64,000 nt of DNA from an uncultured Oscillospiraceae bacterium (GCA_934589835.1 CAKTOK010000001.1:67007-131006), one strand, 5' to 3'; positions 52,754 to 61,949 are shown, counted from the first letter of the stretch. The notes: generated by a model from the sequence alone, not told the origin. A program made the numbers and translations.

Positions 52754-53302
52754 CTACTGGGCGTCGGCGCTGCTGCCGCCGGCGGACGGGGCAGGCTCGG
52801 CGGCGCTGCGGTTCAGTTCGGCGCGCTGGGCCTGCATCTGCTCCTGACTGGCGGCGCGGAAGCGGACGCGGGACTCCTGCACCTCGGTGAGGGCCATCTG
52901 GATGGCCTCCTCCGTGCGGCGCAGGGCGTCCTCGGTGTAGGTGTTGGCCACATGGTACAGCTCGCGGGTGCGCTCCTCGGCGCGGCGAACGATCTCACTG
53001 CTCTTCTGACGGGCCAGCTGGATGGTCTCGCTCTCAGAGACGATGACCTTGGCGTCCAGCTCCGCCTGACGGAGCATTTTTTCTACTTCCTTCTTGGCGC
53101 CGGCCACATACTCGCTGCGGGCGGCGATGAGCTCCCGCGCCTTTTTCAGCTCCAGCGGGAGCTTGGCGCGGATCTCGTCCAGCAGGTCCAACGCCTCATC
53201 GCGGTTGATGATGCATTTGTCGGAGCTGAAGGCGGCGCTCTTGGCCTCGTCGATCATGCCGTAGAGCATATCCAGCAGTCGCTGCACATCCTTTTCTTCC
53301 AT
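52754..53302 (-). CDS. Coiled-coil protein, DivIVA/V-type ATPase H-like
   Basis: A 182-residue, highly charged helical protein. A long coiled coil runs from about residue 40 to 150 (LELKKARELIAARSEYVAGAKKEVEKM and later RRAEERTRELYHV), followed by a disordered Ala/Ser tail. Heptad patterns resemble DivIVA or ATPase stalk subunits but there is no DivIVA N-terminal membrane-binding motif. Such genes commonly sit beside coaD in Clostridia; function unknown. The ATG at 53302 follows AAAGGAA. Confidence 0.75.
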   Translation of the reverse strand: MEEKDVQRLLDMLYGMIDEAKSAAFSSDKCIINRDEALDLLDEIRAKLPLELKKARELIAARSEYVAGAKKEVEKMLRQAELDAKVIVSESETIQLARQKSSEIVRRAEERTRELYHVANTYTEDALRRTEEAIQMALTEVQESRVRFRAASQEQMQAQRAELNRSAAEPAPSAGGSSADAQ

Positions 53303-53336
53303 ATCCCTGATTCCTTTCTTAGTTTCTGGCAGGACA

Positions 53337-53816
53337 TCAGCCCCGCATGGTTTCCAATTCCTCGGCGACCGGCGCCGGTACATATTTTTCCAGGGGCTGC
53401 CCGTAGCGGATCATTTCACGGGCCATGGTGGAGCTGAAATGCTCATATTCGGCGCTGGCAGGCAGCAGCAGCGTCTCCAGCTCCGGCAGGATGCCCTGAT
53501 TGATGCGGGCCATCTGCCGCTCCAGCTCCCAGTCGGTGGCGTTCCGCACGCCCTTGAGCAGGATATGGGCGCCCTTTTCCCGGGCATAATCGGCCAGCAG
53601 GCCGTTCCAGCTTTCTACCTCCACATGGGGGATGTGGGCCACGCTGCGGCGGATCAGCTCCAGACGGCGCTCCGGCGTGAACATGGGCTGCTTTTTCTCA
53701 CAGTTGACCATGACGCAGACATACAGCCTGTCGAAGCAGGCCGCGCCGCGGCGGATGATGTCCAGATGGCCCAGGGTGATGGGATCGAAGCTGCCGGGGT
53801 AGATGGCAATTTTCAT
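53337..53816 (-). CDS. coaD: Phosphopantetheine adenylyltransferase
   Basis: A 159-residue nucleotidyltransferase that makes dephospho-CoA, the penultimate step of CoA synthesis. It has the N-terminal YPGSFDPITLGHLDIIRRG with the TxGH motif, LLKGVRNATDWELERQMA, and SSTMARE. All family motifs are present and the length is typical. It overlaps rsmD by four bases. Confidence 0.97.
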   Translation of the reverse strand: MKIAIYPGSFDPITLGHLDIIRRGAACFDRLYVCVMVNCEKKQPMFTPERRLELIRRSVAHIPHVEVESWNGLLADYAREKGAHILLKGVRNATDWELERQMARINQGILPELETLLLPASAEYEHFSSTMAREMIRYGQPLEKYVPAPVAEELETMRG

Positions 53817-54370
53817 TGTGCGTCCTCGTTTCCGCCGCGATGGAACACCGTCAGCTTGATCTTACCGTACCGGTATTCCCGATACAGCCGATAGGGGGCC
53901 GGAAGTGCGGGCAGCACCGTATCCGCAGCGCTCTCCGCCACAATTATACCATGCTGTCGGCAAATGTCAAACGCTGCGATATCCGTCAGCGCCTGAGAAA
54001 GCAGGCCGGAGGCGTAGGGCGGGTCCAGAAGGATGAGATCGAAGGTTTCGCCGCTGCGGAGATAGGGCAGGGCATCGCCCTGACGGACACGGGCGCGATC
54101 CGCCAGCTTACACAGGGCCAGATTCTCCTGAATGAGCTTGACGGCGTCGCTGCGGCGGTCGATAAACACGCACTCCGCCGCGCCGCGGCTCAGGGCCTCG
54201 ATGCCCAGCTGGCCGGTGCCGGCGAAGAGGTCCAGCACGCGGCGGCCCTCAATGTCGAACTGGATGATGGAGAACAGGCTCTCCTTCACCTTGCCTGTGG
54301 TGGGGCGGGTCTCCAGACCCGGCAGCTCCTTCAGTACTCTGCCGCGGGCAGAGCCGGTGATGACTCTCAT
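53813..54370 (-). CDS. rsmD: 16S rRNA (guanine966-N2)-methyltransferase
   Basis: A 185-residue methyltransferase. It has the N-terminal RVITGSARGRVLKELPG, RPTTGKVKESLFSII, SAM motif VLDLFAGTGQLGIEALSRGA and catalytic LDPPYASG (usually DPPY). rsmD-coaD is a conserved pair in Firmicutes. AGGGGGT precedes the ATG. Confidence 0.96.
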   Translation of the reverse strand: MRVITGSARGRVLKELPGLETRPTTGKVKESLFSIIQFDIEGRRVLDLFAGTGQLGIEALSRGAAECVFIDRRSDAVKLIQENLALCKLADRARVRQGDALPYLRSGETFDLILLDPPYASGLLSQALTDIAAFDICRQHGIIVAESAADTVLPALPAPYRLYREYRYGKIKLTVFHRGGNEDAQ

Positions 54371-54376
54371 AAACGG

Positions 54377-55204
54377 TTACCCCCTTGGGTCGAAGCATTC
54401 AAAGATGACCAGCGCGCCGTCCTGCTCAGCGGCGGCCATGTCCGCCTTGGAGCGGATGGTCCAGCTGAACTCCTGCGCCCCGTACAGGCCGCGGCACAGG
54501 CGGAGGGACAGACTCTTGCGGTCCTCGAAGCGGTAGGCGATGAAGTCGGGGCGGGTGCGGGCGTTGAGCAGCAGGTTGCTGAGGACCCAGCGCACCACGC
54601 CGGGGAGGTCCTGCGCGTCGCCGTGGCGCCGGAAATTCTCGGACAGCTGGCCCCGCACCACATCGGGGCGGTTGGCCCACAGCCACATGAGGCAGCGGGG
54701 GTCGAAGGACTCGATGCAGTAGGTGACACGGTACTTGTCCAGCAGCTTGCAGGCCGCGGCGGTCAGCGCGTCGGCGTTGCCACGCTCGGCCTTCAGCTCT
54801 ACGATCAGGGGCGCCTTGCCCGCGAAGATGGGCAGCACCTCCTCCAGCAGGGGGATATGGTGCTCCGTGCCCTCCAGCGTGTACTGCTTCAGGTCCTCCG
54901 CCGTCAGGTCCTCCACCTGCACGTCCGCGCCGGCGGTACGCAGCAGGGAGGCGTCGTGGATCACGGCCAGATGGCCGTCCTTCATCAGGTGGACATCCAG
55001 CTCCGCACCGAAGCCGCATTGGACGGCGCGGCGGAAGGCGGGGATGGAGTTTTCAGGGATGCGGGGCTTATCGTGGAAGCCGCGATGGGCGAAGCGCCAC
55101 CGGCGGAAGCGGTCCCAGTCCCTGCGGCGGCGGCAGCGCAGGCACAGCACATACAGCAGGCACAGCAGGACCAGAAGGCCCAGCAGAATATATACAGCTA
55201 TCAT
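54377..55204 (-). CDS. Membrane-anchored glycerophosphodiester phosphodiesterase
   Basis: A 275-residue protein. An N-terminal membrane segment (IAVYILLGLLVLLCLLYVLCL, residues 2-22) is followed by a basic stretch and the GDPD TIM barrel. Catalytic features are FAHRGFHD, PENSIPAFRRAV, GAELDVHLMKDGHLAVIHD (Glu, Asp and the second His), and LIVELKAE. It hydrolyses glycerophosphodiesters to glycerol 3-phosphate and an alcohol. The start at 55204 follows GGAGG and lies one base past the MFS stop. Confidence 0.92.
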   Translation of the reverse strand: MIAVYILLGLLVLLCLLYVLCLRCRRRRDWDRFRRWRFAHRGFHDKPRIPENSIPAFRRAVQCGFGAELDVHLMKDGHLAVIHDASLLRTAGADVQVEDLTAEDLKQYTLEGTEHHIPLLEEVLPIFAGKAPLIVELKAERGNADALTAAACKLLDKYRVTYCIESFDPRCLMWLWANRPDVVRGQLSENFRRHGDAQDLPGVVRWVLSNLLLNARTRPDFIAYRFEDRKSLSLRLCRGLYGAQEFSWTIRSKADMAAAEQDGALVIFECFDPRG

Positions 55205-55205
55205 A

Positions 55206-56765
55206 TCAATCCGCCTCCAGATCCTCCAGCACTTCAATGCCGGTTTTTGCTTCAGGTTTGCTGTCGCCATGCTTCACCATGAGCATGGTGACAAAGGCCA
55301 GCGCCGTGAACACGGCGGCGTAGGGGAACAGGACGTGCATCCCGAACTGGTCCATCAGCAGGCCGGACACCATGGGGGTGGCCACCTGCGCCGCCATGGA
55401 GGCGGTGTAGTAGAAGCCGGTGTATTTGCCCACGTCGCCGCCGGAGGCCAGCTCCACCACCATGGGGAAGGAGTTGACGTTGATGGTGGCCCAGCCGATG
55501 CCGGCCAGCGCGAACATGGCGTTCATCAGCATGGTGGGGCTGTCGGCGTTGAGGAAGGCAGCCACGGTGAAGGAGGTGGTGAGCATCACCACGCCCGCCA
55601 GAATGGTCTTCTTGCGGCCCACCTTGCTGGCGATAAAGCCCACGGGCAGATAGGCCACGATGGCGGCGGCCTGCGCGATGATGAGGGTCAGGTTGTAGTC
55701 CTTGTGCAGGATATTGCTGGCATAGACGGAGTATTTGCTGGTGACGGCGTTGTAGCCGAAGAACCACAGCACAATGCTGAGCAGGATGAAGATGAGGCTC
55801 CTGACCTCATCGGCGGACAGCTTGCGGCTGGCGGTGGGGTCGTCGGCCTCGGACTGCTCCTCCAGTCCGGCGGACACGGCCTCACGCTGCATCTCCGCAG
55901 CCCACTCCGTCTCCCGCACGGTGAGCAGGAAGATCACCAGCGCCGCCAGCATCAGCGCGGCGATGACGCCGAAATAGCCGGTGTAGCTCATGAGGCTGTT
56001 GCGGATGGAGGAGGTGGCGAACACCATGCCCAGCGCCAGCACCAGAATACCGCCGGCGGAGCCCATGAGGTTGATGACGGCGTTGGCCTTGGAGCGCAGA
56101 GGCTTCAGCGTCACGTCAGGCATCAGGGCCACGGCGGGGGAGCGGAACGTGGCCATGGACACGAGGATGATGAGCAGCAGCACCACGAAGAAGATCAGCG
56201 TGGAGGGATGCTCCGCCGTCATCTGCCAGGCGCAGGCCTGACGGGCGGGCACCACATAGTTGGTGTAATCGGGGTTGGTGACGGCAGTCTCCCCCTCGGT
56301 GAGCTGGCTGCGGATGGCGGTGAACTCCGACTCGGTGAATTTCTGGCCCAAAATGAACTTCTCGCCGGCGGGGGTCAGCAGCGTGGCGTCCTTCTCCTCC
56401 CGATAGATGACGGTGAGGGCGGCGGGGTCGTCGATGGCGGACACATCCCGCAGGTTCTTCAGCTGGGCGTTGTCCACGAAGGACAGGCATACCAGCGCCA
56501 CGGCGGCAACGAGGGTGCCGATGACGATGAAGGGCGTGCGGCGGCCGTGACGGCTGGTGCATTTGTCGGAGATGTGGCCGAACAGGGGCAGCAGAACCAG
56601 CGCCAGCACGTTGTCCAGCGCCATGATGACGCCGGACCAGGTCTGGCTCATGCCGAACTTGTTGGTCAGGATCAGGGGAATGGTGTTGTCATAGGCCTGC
56701 CAGAAGGCGCAGATGAGAAAGAAGGCAAAGCCGACCATGACCGTGCGTTTGTAGTTCAGTTTCAT
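55206..56765 (-). CDS. Major facilitator superfamily transporter
   Basis: A 519-residue polytopic protein with about twelve segments. The loop between segments 2 and 3 has the MFS motif form GHISDKCTSRHGRRTPFIVIG. That is typical of the glycoside-pentoside-hexuronide and sucrose-type subfamily. A soluble loop near residues 95-165 is large. The substrate is unknown; a phosphodiesterase and a HAD phosphatase in the operon hint at a sugar or glycerophosphodiester compound. It overlaps the HAD gene by four bases. Confidence 0.88.
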   Translation of the reverse strand: MKLNYKRTVMVGFAFFLICAFWQAYDNTIPLILTNKFGMSQTWSGVIMALDNVLALVLLPLFGHISDKCTSRHGRRTPFIVIGTLVAAVALVCLSFVDNAQLKNLRDVSAIDDPAALTVIYREEKDATLLTPAGEKFILGQKFTESEFTAIRSQLTEGETAVTNPDYTNYVVPARQACAWQMTAEHPSTLIFFVVLLLIILVSMATFRSPAVALMPDVTLKPLRSKANAVINLMGSAGGILVLALGMVFATSSIRNSLMSYTGYFGVIAALMLAALVIFLLTVRETEWAAEMQREAVSAGLEEQSEADDPTASRKLSADEVRSLIFILLSIVLWFFGYNAVTSKYSVYASNILHKDYNLTLIIAQAAAIVAYLPVGFIASKVGRKKTILAGVVMLTTSFTVAAFLNADSPTMLMNAMFALAGIGWATINVNSFPMVVELASGGDVGKYTGFYYTASMAAQVATPMVSGLLMDQFGMHVLFPYAAVFTALAFVTMLMVKHGDSKPEAKTGIEVLEDLEAD

Positions 56766-57559
56766 AGCGTTTCCTCCAGTTGGCGGTATAGTGCCGCAAT
56801 ATCAGAAAAGATCCAGGTGGGGCGGATGCCGTATCGGGCGATGTCGGCCTCCGTGCTCTCACCGGACAGAACGAGGATGCTGTCGATGCCGGCGTTGACG
56901 CCGCAGGCTACGTCGGTGTAGAGCCGGTCACCGATGATGACGGCCTGCTCCGGCGCAAAGCCGGTGCGCCGCAGGGCCAGCTCCGCCATGGCGGGCTGCG
57001 GCTTCCCCAGAAACAGCGGCTCCCGGCCGGTGGCGGCGGTCAGCATCCGGCAGACGCTGCCGCAGTCGGGGACGGAGCCGTACCACGTGGGGCAGACCCA
57101 GTCGGGATTGGTGGCCAGCCATGTGACGCCGCGGTTCAGCAGAATGCAGGCGTCCTCCAGCTTCCGGAACGTCAGCTCCCGATCAAAGCCGCACAGCAGA
57201 ATGTCGATATCGTCCTCCAGCCGGTCGGTGACGGGGATGCCGGCATCCGCCAGCTGGCCGTAGAACGAGCGGGTGCCGAAGACGTAGCACTTCTCGCCGG
57301 TGTGACAGCGGCGAAGATGGTCAATGGCCGCGTCCACAGAGGTCAGATAGTCCGTGGGGACGGAGGAAATGCCCATGCCGGAGAGCTTTTCGAGATAGCC
57401 CTCCACACCGCGGGAGGAGTTGTTGGTCAGGAACAGATACCGGCCGCCGATGCGGCGGATATAGGACAGGAACTCCGGCACCTTCTCGAAAAGCCGGTCG
57501 TCCAGATAGAGCGTGCCGTCCATGTCCAGCAGGAACAGCCGCTTGTCCGTCAGCGGCAC
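56762..57559 (-). CDS. HAD-superfamily class IIA hydrolase (NagD-like)
   Basis: A 265-residue phosphatase. Motif I is FLLDMDGTLYLDD, motif II LTNNSSRG, motif III Lys in LGKPQPAM, and motif IV VIIGDRLYTDVACG. The IIA cap sits between II and III. Substrates of this group include sugar and nucleotide phosphates and 4-nitrophenyl phosphate. The GTG at 57559 is preferred because GGAGG is nine nt upstream; the ATG at 57595 has none. First gene of a six-gene leftward operon. Confidence 0.9.
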   Translation of the reverse strand: MPLTDKRLFLLDMDGTLYLDDRLFEKVPEFLSYIRRIGGRYLFLTNNSSRGVEGYLEKLSGMGISSVPTDYLTSVDAAIDHLRRCHTGEKCYVFGTRSFYGQLADAGIPVTDRLEDDIDILLCGFDRELTFRKLEDACILLNRGVTWLATNPDWVCPTWYGSVPDCGSVCRMLTAATGREPLFLGKPQPAMAELALRRTGFAPEQAVIIGDRLYTDVACGVNAGIDSILVLSGESTEADIARYGIRPTWIFSDIAALYRQLEETL

Positions 57560-57602
57560 AGTGCAGCGCCTCCCTCCGTTTGACGATACTTGCATAACTT
57601 AC

Positions 57603-57631
57603 AGAATACCACAAAGACCGGAGGCTGACAA
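57603..57631 (-). promoter_or_regulatory. Sigma-A promoter of the HAD-MFS-GDPD-rsmD-coaD operon
   Basis: On the - strand TTGTCA (57631-57626), 17 bp, TATTCT (57608-57603). Confidence 0.7.
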
Positions 57632-57728
57632 GCGCGGACGCGAAAAGAAGTGAAATTTTTCACGGAACGGCGGGCGAGACGGGAGGAGAAATGGTCCATG
57701 ACGTTAATGCTGTATAAATTTTACAATT

Positions 57729-57757
57729 TTGTCGGAAAAAGTCACGTAAAATATAGA
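57729..57757 (+). promoter_or_regulatory. Promoter of spo0A
   Basis: TTGTCG (57729-57734), 17 bp, TATAGA (57752-57757), about 130 nt before the start codon. Confidence 0.6.
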
Positions 57758-57768
57758 AAATATCGACA
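57731..57768. promoter_or_regulatory. 0A-box-like sites at the spo0A promoter
   Basis: TTTTGTCGGAAAAA (57727-57740) differs at one base from the Spo0A box core TGTCGAA; the - strand has TGTCGAT at 57767-57761. The first overlaps the -35. Confidence 0.5.
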
Positions 57769-57887
57769 GAAAACCCTTGCATACGATGTCTCATTGTGCT
57801 AATTTTGATAACGGGCCACCGAGAATTGTTGGATTACCGTGAACCGGTGGTCCAAAAGCGACTCGAAAAAAAGGACGGGAGAAGGAA

Positions 57888-58640
57888 ATGGATACCAAAA
57901 CAAGCGTGCTGCTCGCGGATGCGAGCGGGGACTTCCGGCTATTGCTGCGGGAAGCTCTGGAGGGAACAGGAGAATTTCAGGTCGTTGGCGAAACAGGAGA
58001 CGGCGGACAGGTGGCGGCGCTGGTGGAGCAGACCCATCCGCAGGTGCTGCTGCTGGACACGATGCTGCCGGTGCTGGACGGTATGGGGGTGCTGCGGCAG
58101 CTCCGTCAGAGGGAGGAGCCGCCCCGCACCATCGTGCTGTCGGCGTTCTACAACGACCGCATGGTGGCGGAGGCCGTGCATCTGGGGGCGTATCTCTTTC
58201 TGCCCAAGCCGGTGAACGAATCCTCCCTGATGGAGCACATCCGGCGGGCGGTGTCGCCGCCGCAGGAGCGGGAGCCGGCGCCCCAGCTGGAGGGCATGGT
58301 GACCGCCATCATCCATGAGATCGGCGTGCCGGCCCACATCAAGGGCTATCAGTACCTGCGGGAGGCCATTATCATCACGGTGGGCGATATGGAGGTCATC
58401 AACGCCGTGACGAAGGTGCTGTATCCCGAGGTAGCCAAGCGCTTCAGCACCACGCCCAGCCGGGTGGAGAGGGCCATCCGGCACGCCATCGAGGTGGCGT
58501 GGGACCGCGGGGATCTGGAGACCTTGCAGAAATACTTCGGGTACACGGTGAACTCTGCCAAGGGAAAGCCCACCAACAGCGAGTTCATCGCCATGATCGC
58601 CGACCGGCTCCAGCTGAAGCTGAAGAAGCGGCAGGCGTAG
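57888..58640 (+). CDS. spo0A: Stage 0 sporulation response regulator Spo0A
   Basis: A 250-residue master regulator of sporulation. The receiver domain has Asp11 for metal binding, phospho-acceptor Asp57 in [14 protein letters not shown], and Lys in LPKPVNESS. The C-terminal effector begins about residue 135 ([23 protein letters not shown]) and contains the helix-turn-helix [22 protein letters not shown], of which [16 protein letters not shown] is the recognition part. The start follows GGGAGAAGG. It is transcribed alone and ends at a terminator; spoIVB is not adjacent. Confidence 0.98.
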   Translation: MDTKTSVLLADASGDFRLLLREALEGTGEFQVVGETGDGGQVAALVEQTHPQVLLLDTMLPVLDGMGVLRQLRQREEPPRTIVLSAFYNDRMVAEAVHLGAYLFLPKPVNESSLMEHIRRAVSPPQEREPAPQLEGMVTAIIHEIGVPAHIKGYQYLREAIIITVGDMEVINAVTKVLYPEVAKRFSTTPSRVERAIRHAIEVAWDRGDLETLQKYFGYTVNSAKGKPTNSEFIAMIADRLQLKLKKRQA

Positions 58641-58645
58641 AGGGG

Positions 58646-58684
58646 AAAAGGGAGGACGTACCGGCGGTACGTCCTCCCTTTTTT
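58646..58684. terminator. Bidirectional intrinsic terminator
   Basis: GGGAGGACGTACC-GGC-GGTACGTCCTCCC with A run before and TTTTTT after. Separates spo0A from convergent copA. Confidence 0.92.
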
Positions 58685-58698
58685 CATGATGCGGCAGG

Positions 58699-58902
58699 TC
58701 AGCGGATGTCCGTGACCTGATAGCCTGCGTCGGCCACAGCCTTTTTCAGAGCCTCGTCGCTGACGTCGCCGGTGACGACGGCGGTCTTGCCGGCAAGGTC
58801 TACGGTGACGCTGCCCACGCCGTCCAGCGCGTTCAGGGCCTTTTCCACATGGGCCGCGCAGTGGGCGCACATCATGCCCTCGATGGTCAGAGTCTTTTTC
58901 AT
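58699..58902 (-). CDS. copZ: Possible free CopZ copper chaperone from an internal start
   Basis: In frame within copA, AGGAGG (58916-58911) lies eight nt before ATG at 58902. Initiation there gives a 67-residue protein beginning [15 protein letters not shown], the size and sequence form of CopZ. This may be a leftover of a recent copA-copZ fusion or a working second start that supplies a free chaperone. Evidence is the sequence only. Confidence 0.5.
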   Translation of the reverse strand: MKKTLTIEGMMCAHCAAHVEKALNALDGVGSVTVDLAGKTAVVTGDVSDEALKKAVADAGYQVTDIR

Positions 58903-61224
58903 GGCGGTTTCCTCCTGCTGCGCCGCGGGAGCGGCGGTAGTTACGCGTCTATTGTCCGTCATGGCGGCGGAATTGTCAAGAGCGGCGGCCTTCACGGGGC
59001 GGCTGCCCTTCCAGCCCCGCAGACGCAGGGCGTTGGACACCACGCACACGGAGCTGAGGCTCATGGCGGCGGCGGCCAGCATGGGGTTCAGGGTGATCTG
59101 GAAGGCGGGGTACAGCGCGCCGGCGGCGATGGGGATGCCCACGGAGTTGTAGAAGAACGCCCAGAACAGGTTCTGACGGATGTTGCGGAGGGTGGCACGG
59201 GACAGGGCCGCCGCGTCCACGATATCCATGAGGCTGCTGTGCATGAGCACCACGTCCGCTGACTCAATGGCCACATCTGTGCCGGCGCCGATGGCAAGGC
59301 CCACATCGGCGGTGACCAGCGCGGGGGCGTCGTTGACGCCGTCGCCCACCATGGCCACCAGCCTGCCCTCCTTTTGCAGCTCCGCCACGCAGCGGGCCTT
59401 GTCCTGAGGCAGAACCTGGGCGATGACGCGATCCACGCCGACCTGACGGGCGATGGCCTCGGCGGTGCGGCGGTTGTCGCCGGTGAGCAGCACCACCTCG
59501 CAGCCGCTGCGGCGCAGGGCTGCGATGGCGGCGGCGCTGTCGGGCTTGACCACGTCGGCCACGGCGACGACGCCCAGCAGGCGGCGGTCCTCGGCGAAAT
59601 AGAGGGCGGTCTTACCGGCGGCGGAGAGCGCCGCCGCCGCATCGCTCAGCGCGGAGACGTCCACGCCGGCGTCCGCCATGTAGCGGTCGTTGCCGGCGTA
59701 CAGGGTCTTGCCGTCCAGCACGGCCTGCACGCCGCCGCCGGCCACGGTGGTGAAATCGGACACGGCGCACAGGGGGATATGACGGCGCTCCGCCTCCCGC
59801 ACTACGGCGTCGGCCAGCGGGTGGCCGGAGGGCTTTTCCAGCGAGGCGGCGGCGCACAGCAGCTCCTCCTCGGTGATGTCCGGCATACCCAGCACATCGG
59901 TGACCTGAGGTTTGCCCTCGGTGACGGTGCCGGTCTTGTCCAGCACCACGGTATTCACGCGGCCCAGCAGCTCAAGGCTGGCGGCGGATTTGATGAGGAT
60001 GCCCTGCTCGGCGGCCTTGCCGGTGGCCACGGTGATGGCCACGGGGGTGGCCAGACCCAGCGCACAGGGGCAGGAGATCACCAGCACGGCAATGCCGATG
60101 GACAGGCAGAAGCGGACGCCCATGCCGCCCGCAACGGCCCACAGCGCGGCGGCCAGCAGGGCGATGGAGATCACCACCGGCACGAACACGGCGCTGATCT
60201 TGTCGGCCAGACGGCTGATGGGGGCCTTGGTGGAGGCGGCCTGCTCCATGAGCTGAATGATCTGGGAGAGGGTGGTATCCGCGCCCACGCGCTCCGCCGT
60301 CAGCTCCAGATAGCCGCTGGTGAGGACGGTGGCGGACACGGCGCGGCTGCCGGCGGTCTTCTCCACAGGCATACTCTCACCGGTGAGGGCAGACTCGTCC
60401 ACGGAGCCGCTGCCCTTTGCCACCACGCCGTCCACGGGGATGCGGCCGCCCTGCCGGACGATCACCGTCTCGCCGGCCTTGATCTGGTCGGTGGCGACGG
60501 TGACCTCCGTGCCGTTGCGGCGGACCACCGCCACGTCCGGCGCCAGCGCCAGCAGCGCCGTGATGGCGCCGGTGGTCTTGCCCTTGGAGCGCTCCTCCAG
60601 ATATTTGCCCACGGTGACAAGGGCCAGGATCATGCCGGCGGATTCAAAGTACAGATCCGGCATTCCGGCCAGCTGTCCGGCGGCCAGCAGGCCCATTTCG
60701 ATGAGGCTGTACACAAGGCCCGCCGCGGCGCCCAGCGCCACCAGCGAGTCCATGTTGGGGCTGCCCTGAAGCAGGCGGGAGAAGCCCACGGTGAAGTAGC
60801 TGCGGTTCAGGATGAGAATGGGCAGGCACAGCGCCAGCTGTACCAGCGCCGCCAGCAGCGGCTGATGGTGCAGGACGGACGGCACCGGCAGGCCCATCAT
60901 GTGGCCCATGCTCAGGCAGAACAGGGGCACAAGGCACACCACGGACCACAGCAGGCGGCGGCCCATGGCGCGGGCGGCGGTCTCCTGCTCCCGGCGGAGG
61001 TCGCGCTTGGCGTCGTCCGCCGGCGCGGCCCCGTAGCCCGCCGCCTCCACGGCGGTGATGATGGCCTGGGGCGAGACCTTATCGCCGTCGTAGGTGCAGA
61101 CCAGCGTGCCCAGCATCAGGTTGACGGCGGCGCTGTCTACGCCGTCCAGCGAGGACGCCGCCTTTTCCACATGGGCGGCGCAGGCGGCGCAGGTCATGCC
61201 CGTCACCACAAATTTTTCGGTCAT
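58699..61224 (-). CDS. copA: Copper-exporting P1B-type ATPase CopA with fused C-terminal CopZ-like domain
   Basis: An 841-residue Cu(I) efflux pump. An N-terminal heavy-metal domain (GMTCAAC) is followed by eight membrane segments. The phosphatase motif [10 protein letters not shown], membrane metal site CPCALG, phosphorylation motif DKTGT and hinge [10 protein letters not shown] are all present. After the last segment a linker ([16 protein letters not shown]) leads to a second heavy-metal domain, GMMCAHC, at about residue 780. That domain has its own ribosome binding site and ATG inside the gene, see the entry at 58699-58902. It follows csoR by 14 nt. Confidence 0.97.
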   Translation of the reverse strand: MTEKFVVTGMTCAACAAHVEKAASSLDGVDSAAVNLMLGTLVCTYDGDKVSPQAIITAVEAAGYGAAPADDAKRDLRREQETAARAMGRRLLWSVVCLVPLFCLSMGHMMGLPVPSVLHHQPLLAALVQLALCLPILILNRSYFTVGFSRLLQGSPNMDSLVALGAAAGLVYSLIEMGLLAAGQLAGMPDLYFESAGMILALVTVGKYLEERSKGKTTGAITALLALAPDVAVVRRNGTEVTVATDQIKAGETVIVRQGGRIPVDGVVAKGSGSVDESALTGESMPVEKTAGSRAVSATVLTSGYLELTAERVGADTTLSQIIQLMEQAASTKAPISRLADKISAVFVPVVISIALLAAALWAVAGGMGVRFCLSIGIAVLVISCPCALGLATPVAITVATGKAAEQGILIKSAASLELLGRVNTVVLDKTGTVTEGKPQVTDVLGMPDITEEELLCAAASLEKPSGHPLADAVVREAERRHIPLCAVSDFTTVAGGGVQAVLDGKTLYAGNDRYMADAGVDVSALSDAAAALSAAGKTALYFAEDRRLLGVVAVADVVKPDSAAAIAALRRSGCEVVLLTGDNRRTAEAIARQVGVDRVIAQVLPQDKARCVAELQKEGRLVAMVGDGVNDAPALVTADVGLAIGAGTDVAIESADVVLMHSSLMDIVDAAALSRATLRNIRQNLFWAFFYNSVGIPIAAGALYPAFQITLNPMLAAAAMSLSSVCVVSNALRLRGWKGSRPVKAAALDNSAAMTDNRRVTTAAPAAQQEETAMKKTLTIEGMMCAHCAAHVEKALNALDGVGSVTVDLAGKTAVVTGDVSDEALKKAVADAGYQVTDIR

Positions 61225-61238
61225 GACAAGATCCCTCC

Positions 61239-61532
61239 TTACTTCATCATCTTTTGCAGCGTGGTCACCAGCTCGTCGATGACCTCATCGTCGCCCCGCC
61301 GGATGCCATCGGCCACACAGGTGCGGATGTGGGTGGCCAGCAGCTCCTTACTGAAGCTGTTGAGCGCGGCGCTGACGGCGGATACCTGAATCAGAATGTC
61401 GGGGCAGTAGGCATCGGACTGGAGCATATCACGCAGTCCCCGAACCTGCCCTTCAATGCGGCTGAGCCGGTTGGCCAGCTGCTTCTGCTCCTGGGGGGAA
61501 CGGTGTTTCGTTTTATGGCAGCAGCAATCCAT
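61239..61532 (-). CDS. csoR: CsoR-family copper-sensing transcriptional repressor
   Basis: A 97-residue all-helical repressor. The [16 protein letters not shown] helix carries the conserved family core. The metal site is expected from Cys in YCPD, His in ATHIRTC and that Cys, giving the Cys-His-Cys pattern of CsoR. The N-terminus DCCCHKTKH adds extra metal ligands. The ATG at 61532 follows AGGAGG. Two G/C-rich palindromes at its promoter are probable binding sites. Copper binding would release copA. Confidence 0.93.
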   Translation of the reverse strand: MDCCCHKTKHRSPQEQKQLANRLSRIEGQVRGLRDMLQSDAYCPDILIQVSAVSAALNSFSKELLATHIRTCVADGIRRGDDEVIDELVTTLQKMMK

Positions 61533-61538
61533 GATGGA

Positions 61539-61553
61539 TACCTCCTGGGGGTA
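61539..61553 (-). promoter_or_regulatory. CsoR operator 2, overlapping the csoR ribosome binding site
   Basis: TACCTCCTGGGGGTA, a near-palindrome of the CsoR type TACCCC...GGGGTA, seven nt before the csoR start. Confidence 0.7.
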
Positions 61554-61567
61554 TTTTTGATGAGGAC

Positions 61568-61596
61568 ATCATATACCCCTTGGGGGTATTTGTCAA
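61568..61596 (-). promoter_or_regulatory. Promoter of csoR-copA with operator 1 in the spacer
   Basis: On the - strand TTGACA (61596-61591), 17 bp, TATGAT (61573-61568). The spacer holds TACCCCTTGGGGGTA (61574-61588), a CsoR-type palindrome. Confidence 0.88.
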
Positions 61597-61949
61597 CGTT
61601 TTTCTTTGGGCCGGAACAGGACGGCCATCAGGAGGCCGAACACCACAGCGGCGGCGATGCCGCCGGCGGTGGCGGTGAGCCCGCCGGTGACGACGCCCAG
61701 CAGGCCCTTTTCCGCCACGGCCCTGGCCACGCCCTTTGCCAGCGCGCAGCCGAAGCCGGTGAGAGGGACGGTGGCCCCCGCGCCGCCCCAGTCCACCACG
61801 TACTGGTACACGCCCGCGGCCTGCAGCACCACGCCGCAGACCACATAGCCCGTCAGGATGCGGGCGGGGGTGAGGGTCGTGCGGTCCAGAATGATCTGGC
61901 CCACGGCGCACAGCAGTCCGCCGCAGAGAAATGCGTTGAGGTATTCCAT
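61593..61949 (-). CDS. spoVAE: Stage V sporulation protein AE (SpoVAEb)
   Basis: A 118-residue protein with three to four membrane segments. Family stretches are FLCGGLLCAVGQIILD, TPARILTGYVV, GGAGATVPLTGFGCALAKG and GLLGVVTGGL. It is part of the dipicolinate channel in the spore inner membrane. It follows spoVAD directly, with the spoVAD stop one base past its start. Its 3' end reaches into the csoR promoter region. Confidence 0.93.
   Translation of the reverse strand: MEYLNAFLCGGLLCAVGQIILDRTTLTPARILTGYVVCGVVLQAAGVYQYVVDWGGAGATVPLTGFGCALAKGVARAVAEKGLLGVVTGGLTATAGGIAAAVVFGLLMAVLFRPKEKR

Larger units (their letters stand above)
57560..57887. other. Divergent AT-rich control region of the HAD operon and spo0A
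   Basis: 328 nt without a gene. It holds the HAD promoter, the spo0A promoter with 0A-box-like sites, and a weak inverted repeat CCACCG...CGGTGG before spo0A. A short frame from 57796 that leads into spo0A in another frame is not supported. Confidence 0.7.

Noticed and set aside
52535-53437. A 300-codon + strand frame across the intergenic region and the coiled-coil gene
   Set aside because: It is antisense to a gene with a clear ribosome binding site and coiled-coil pattern; it has no start signal of its own.
59374-61389. A 671-codon open frame opposite copA, with many similar long frames opposite glpK, rny, ftsZ, murA and others
   Set aside because: Each lies antisense to a confident gene, lacks a ribosome binding site and has low-complexity Gly/His/Ala/Arg composition.
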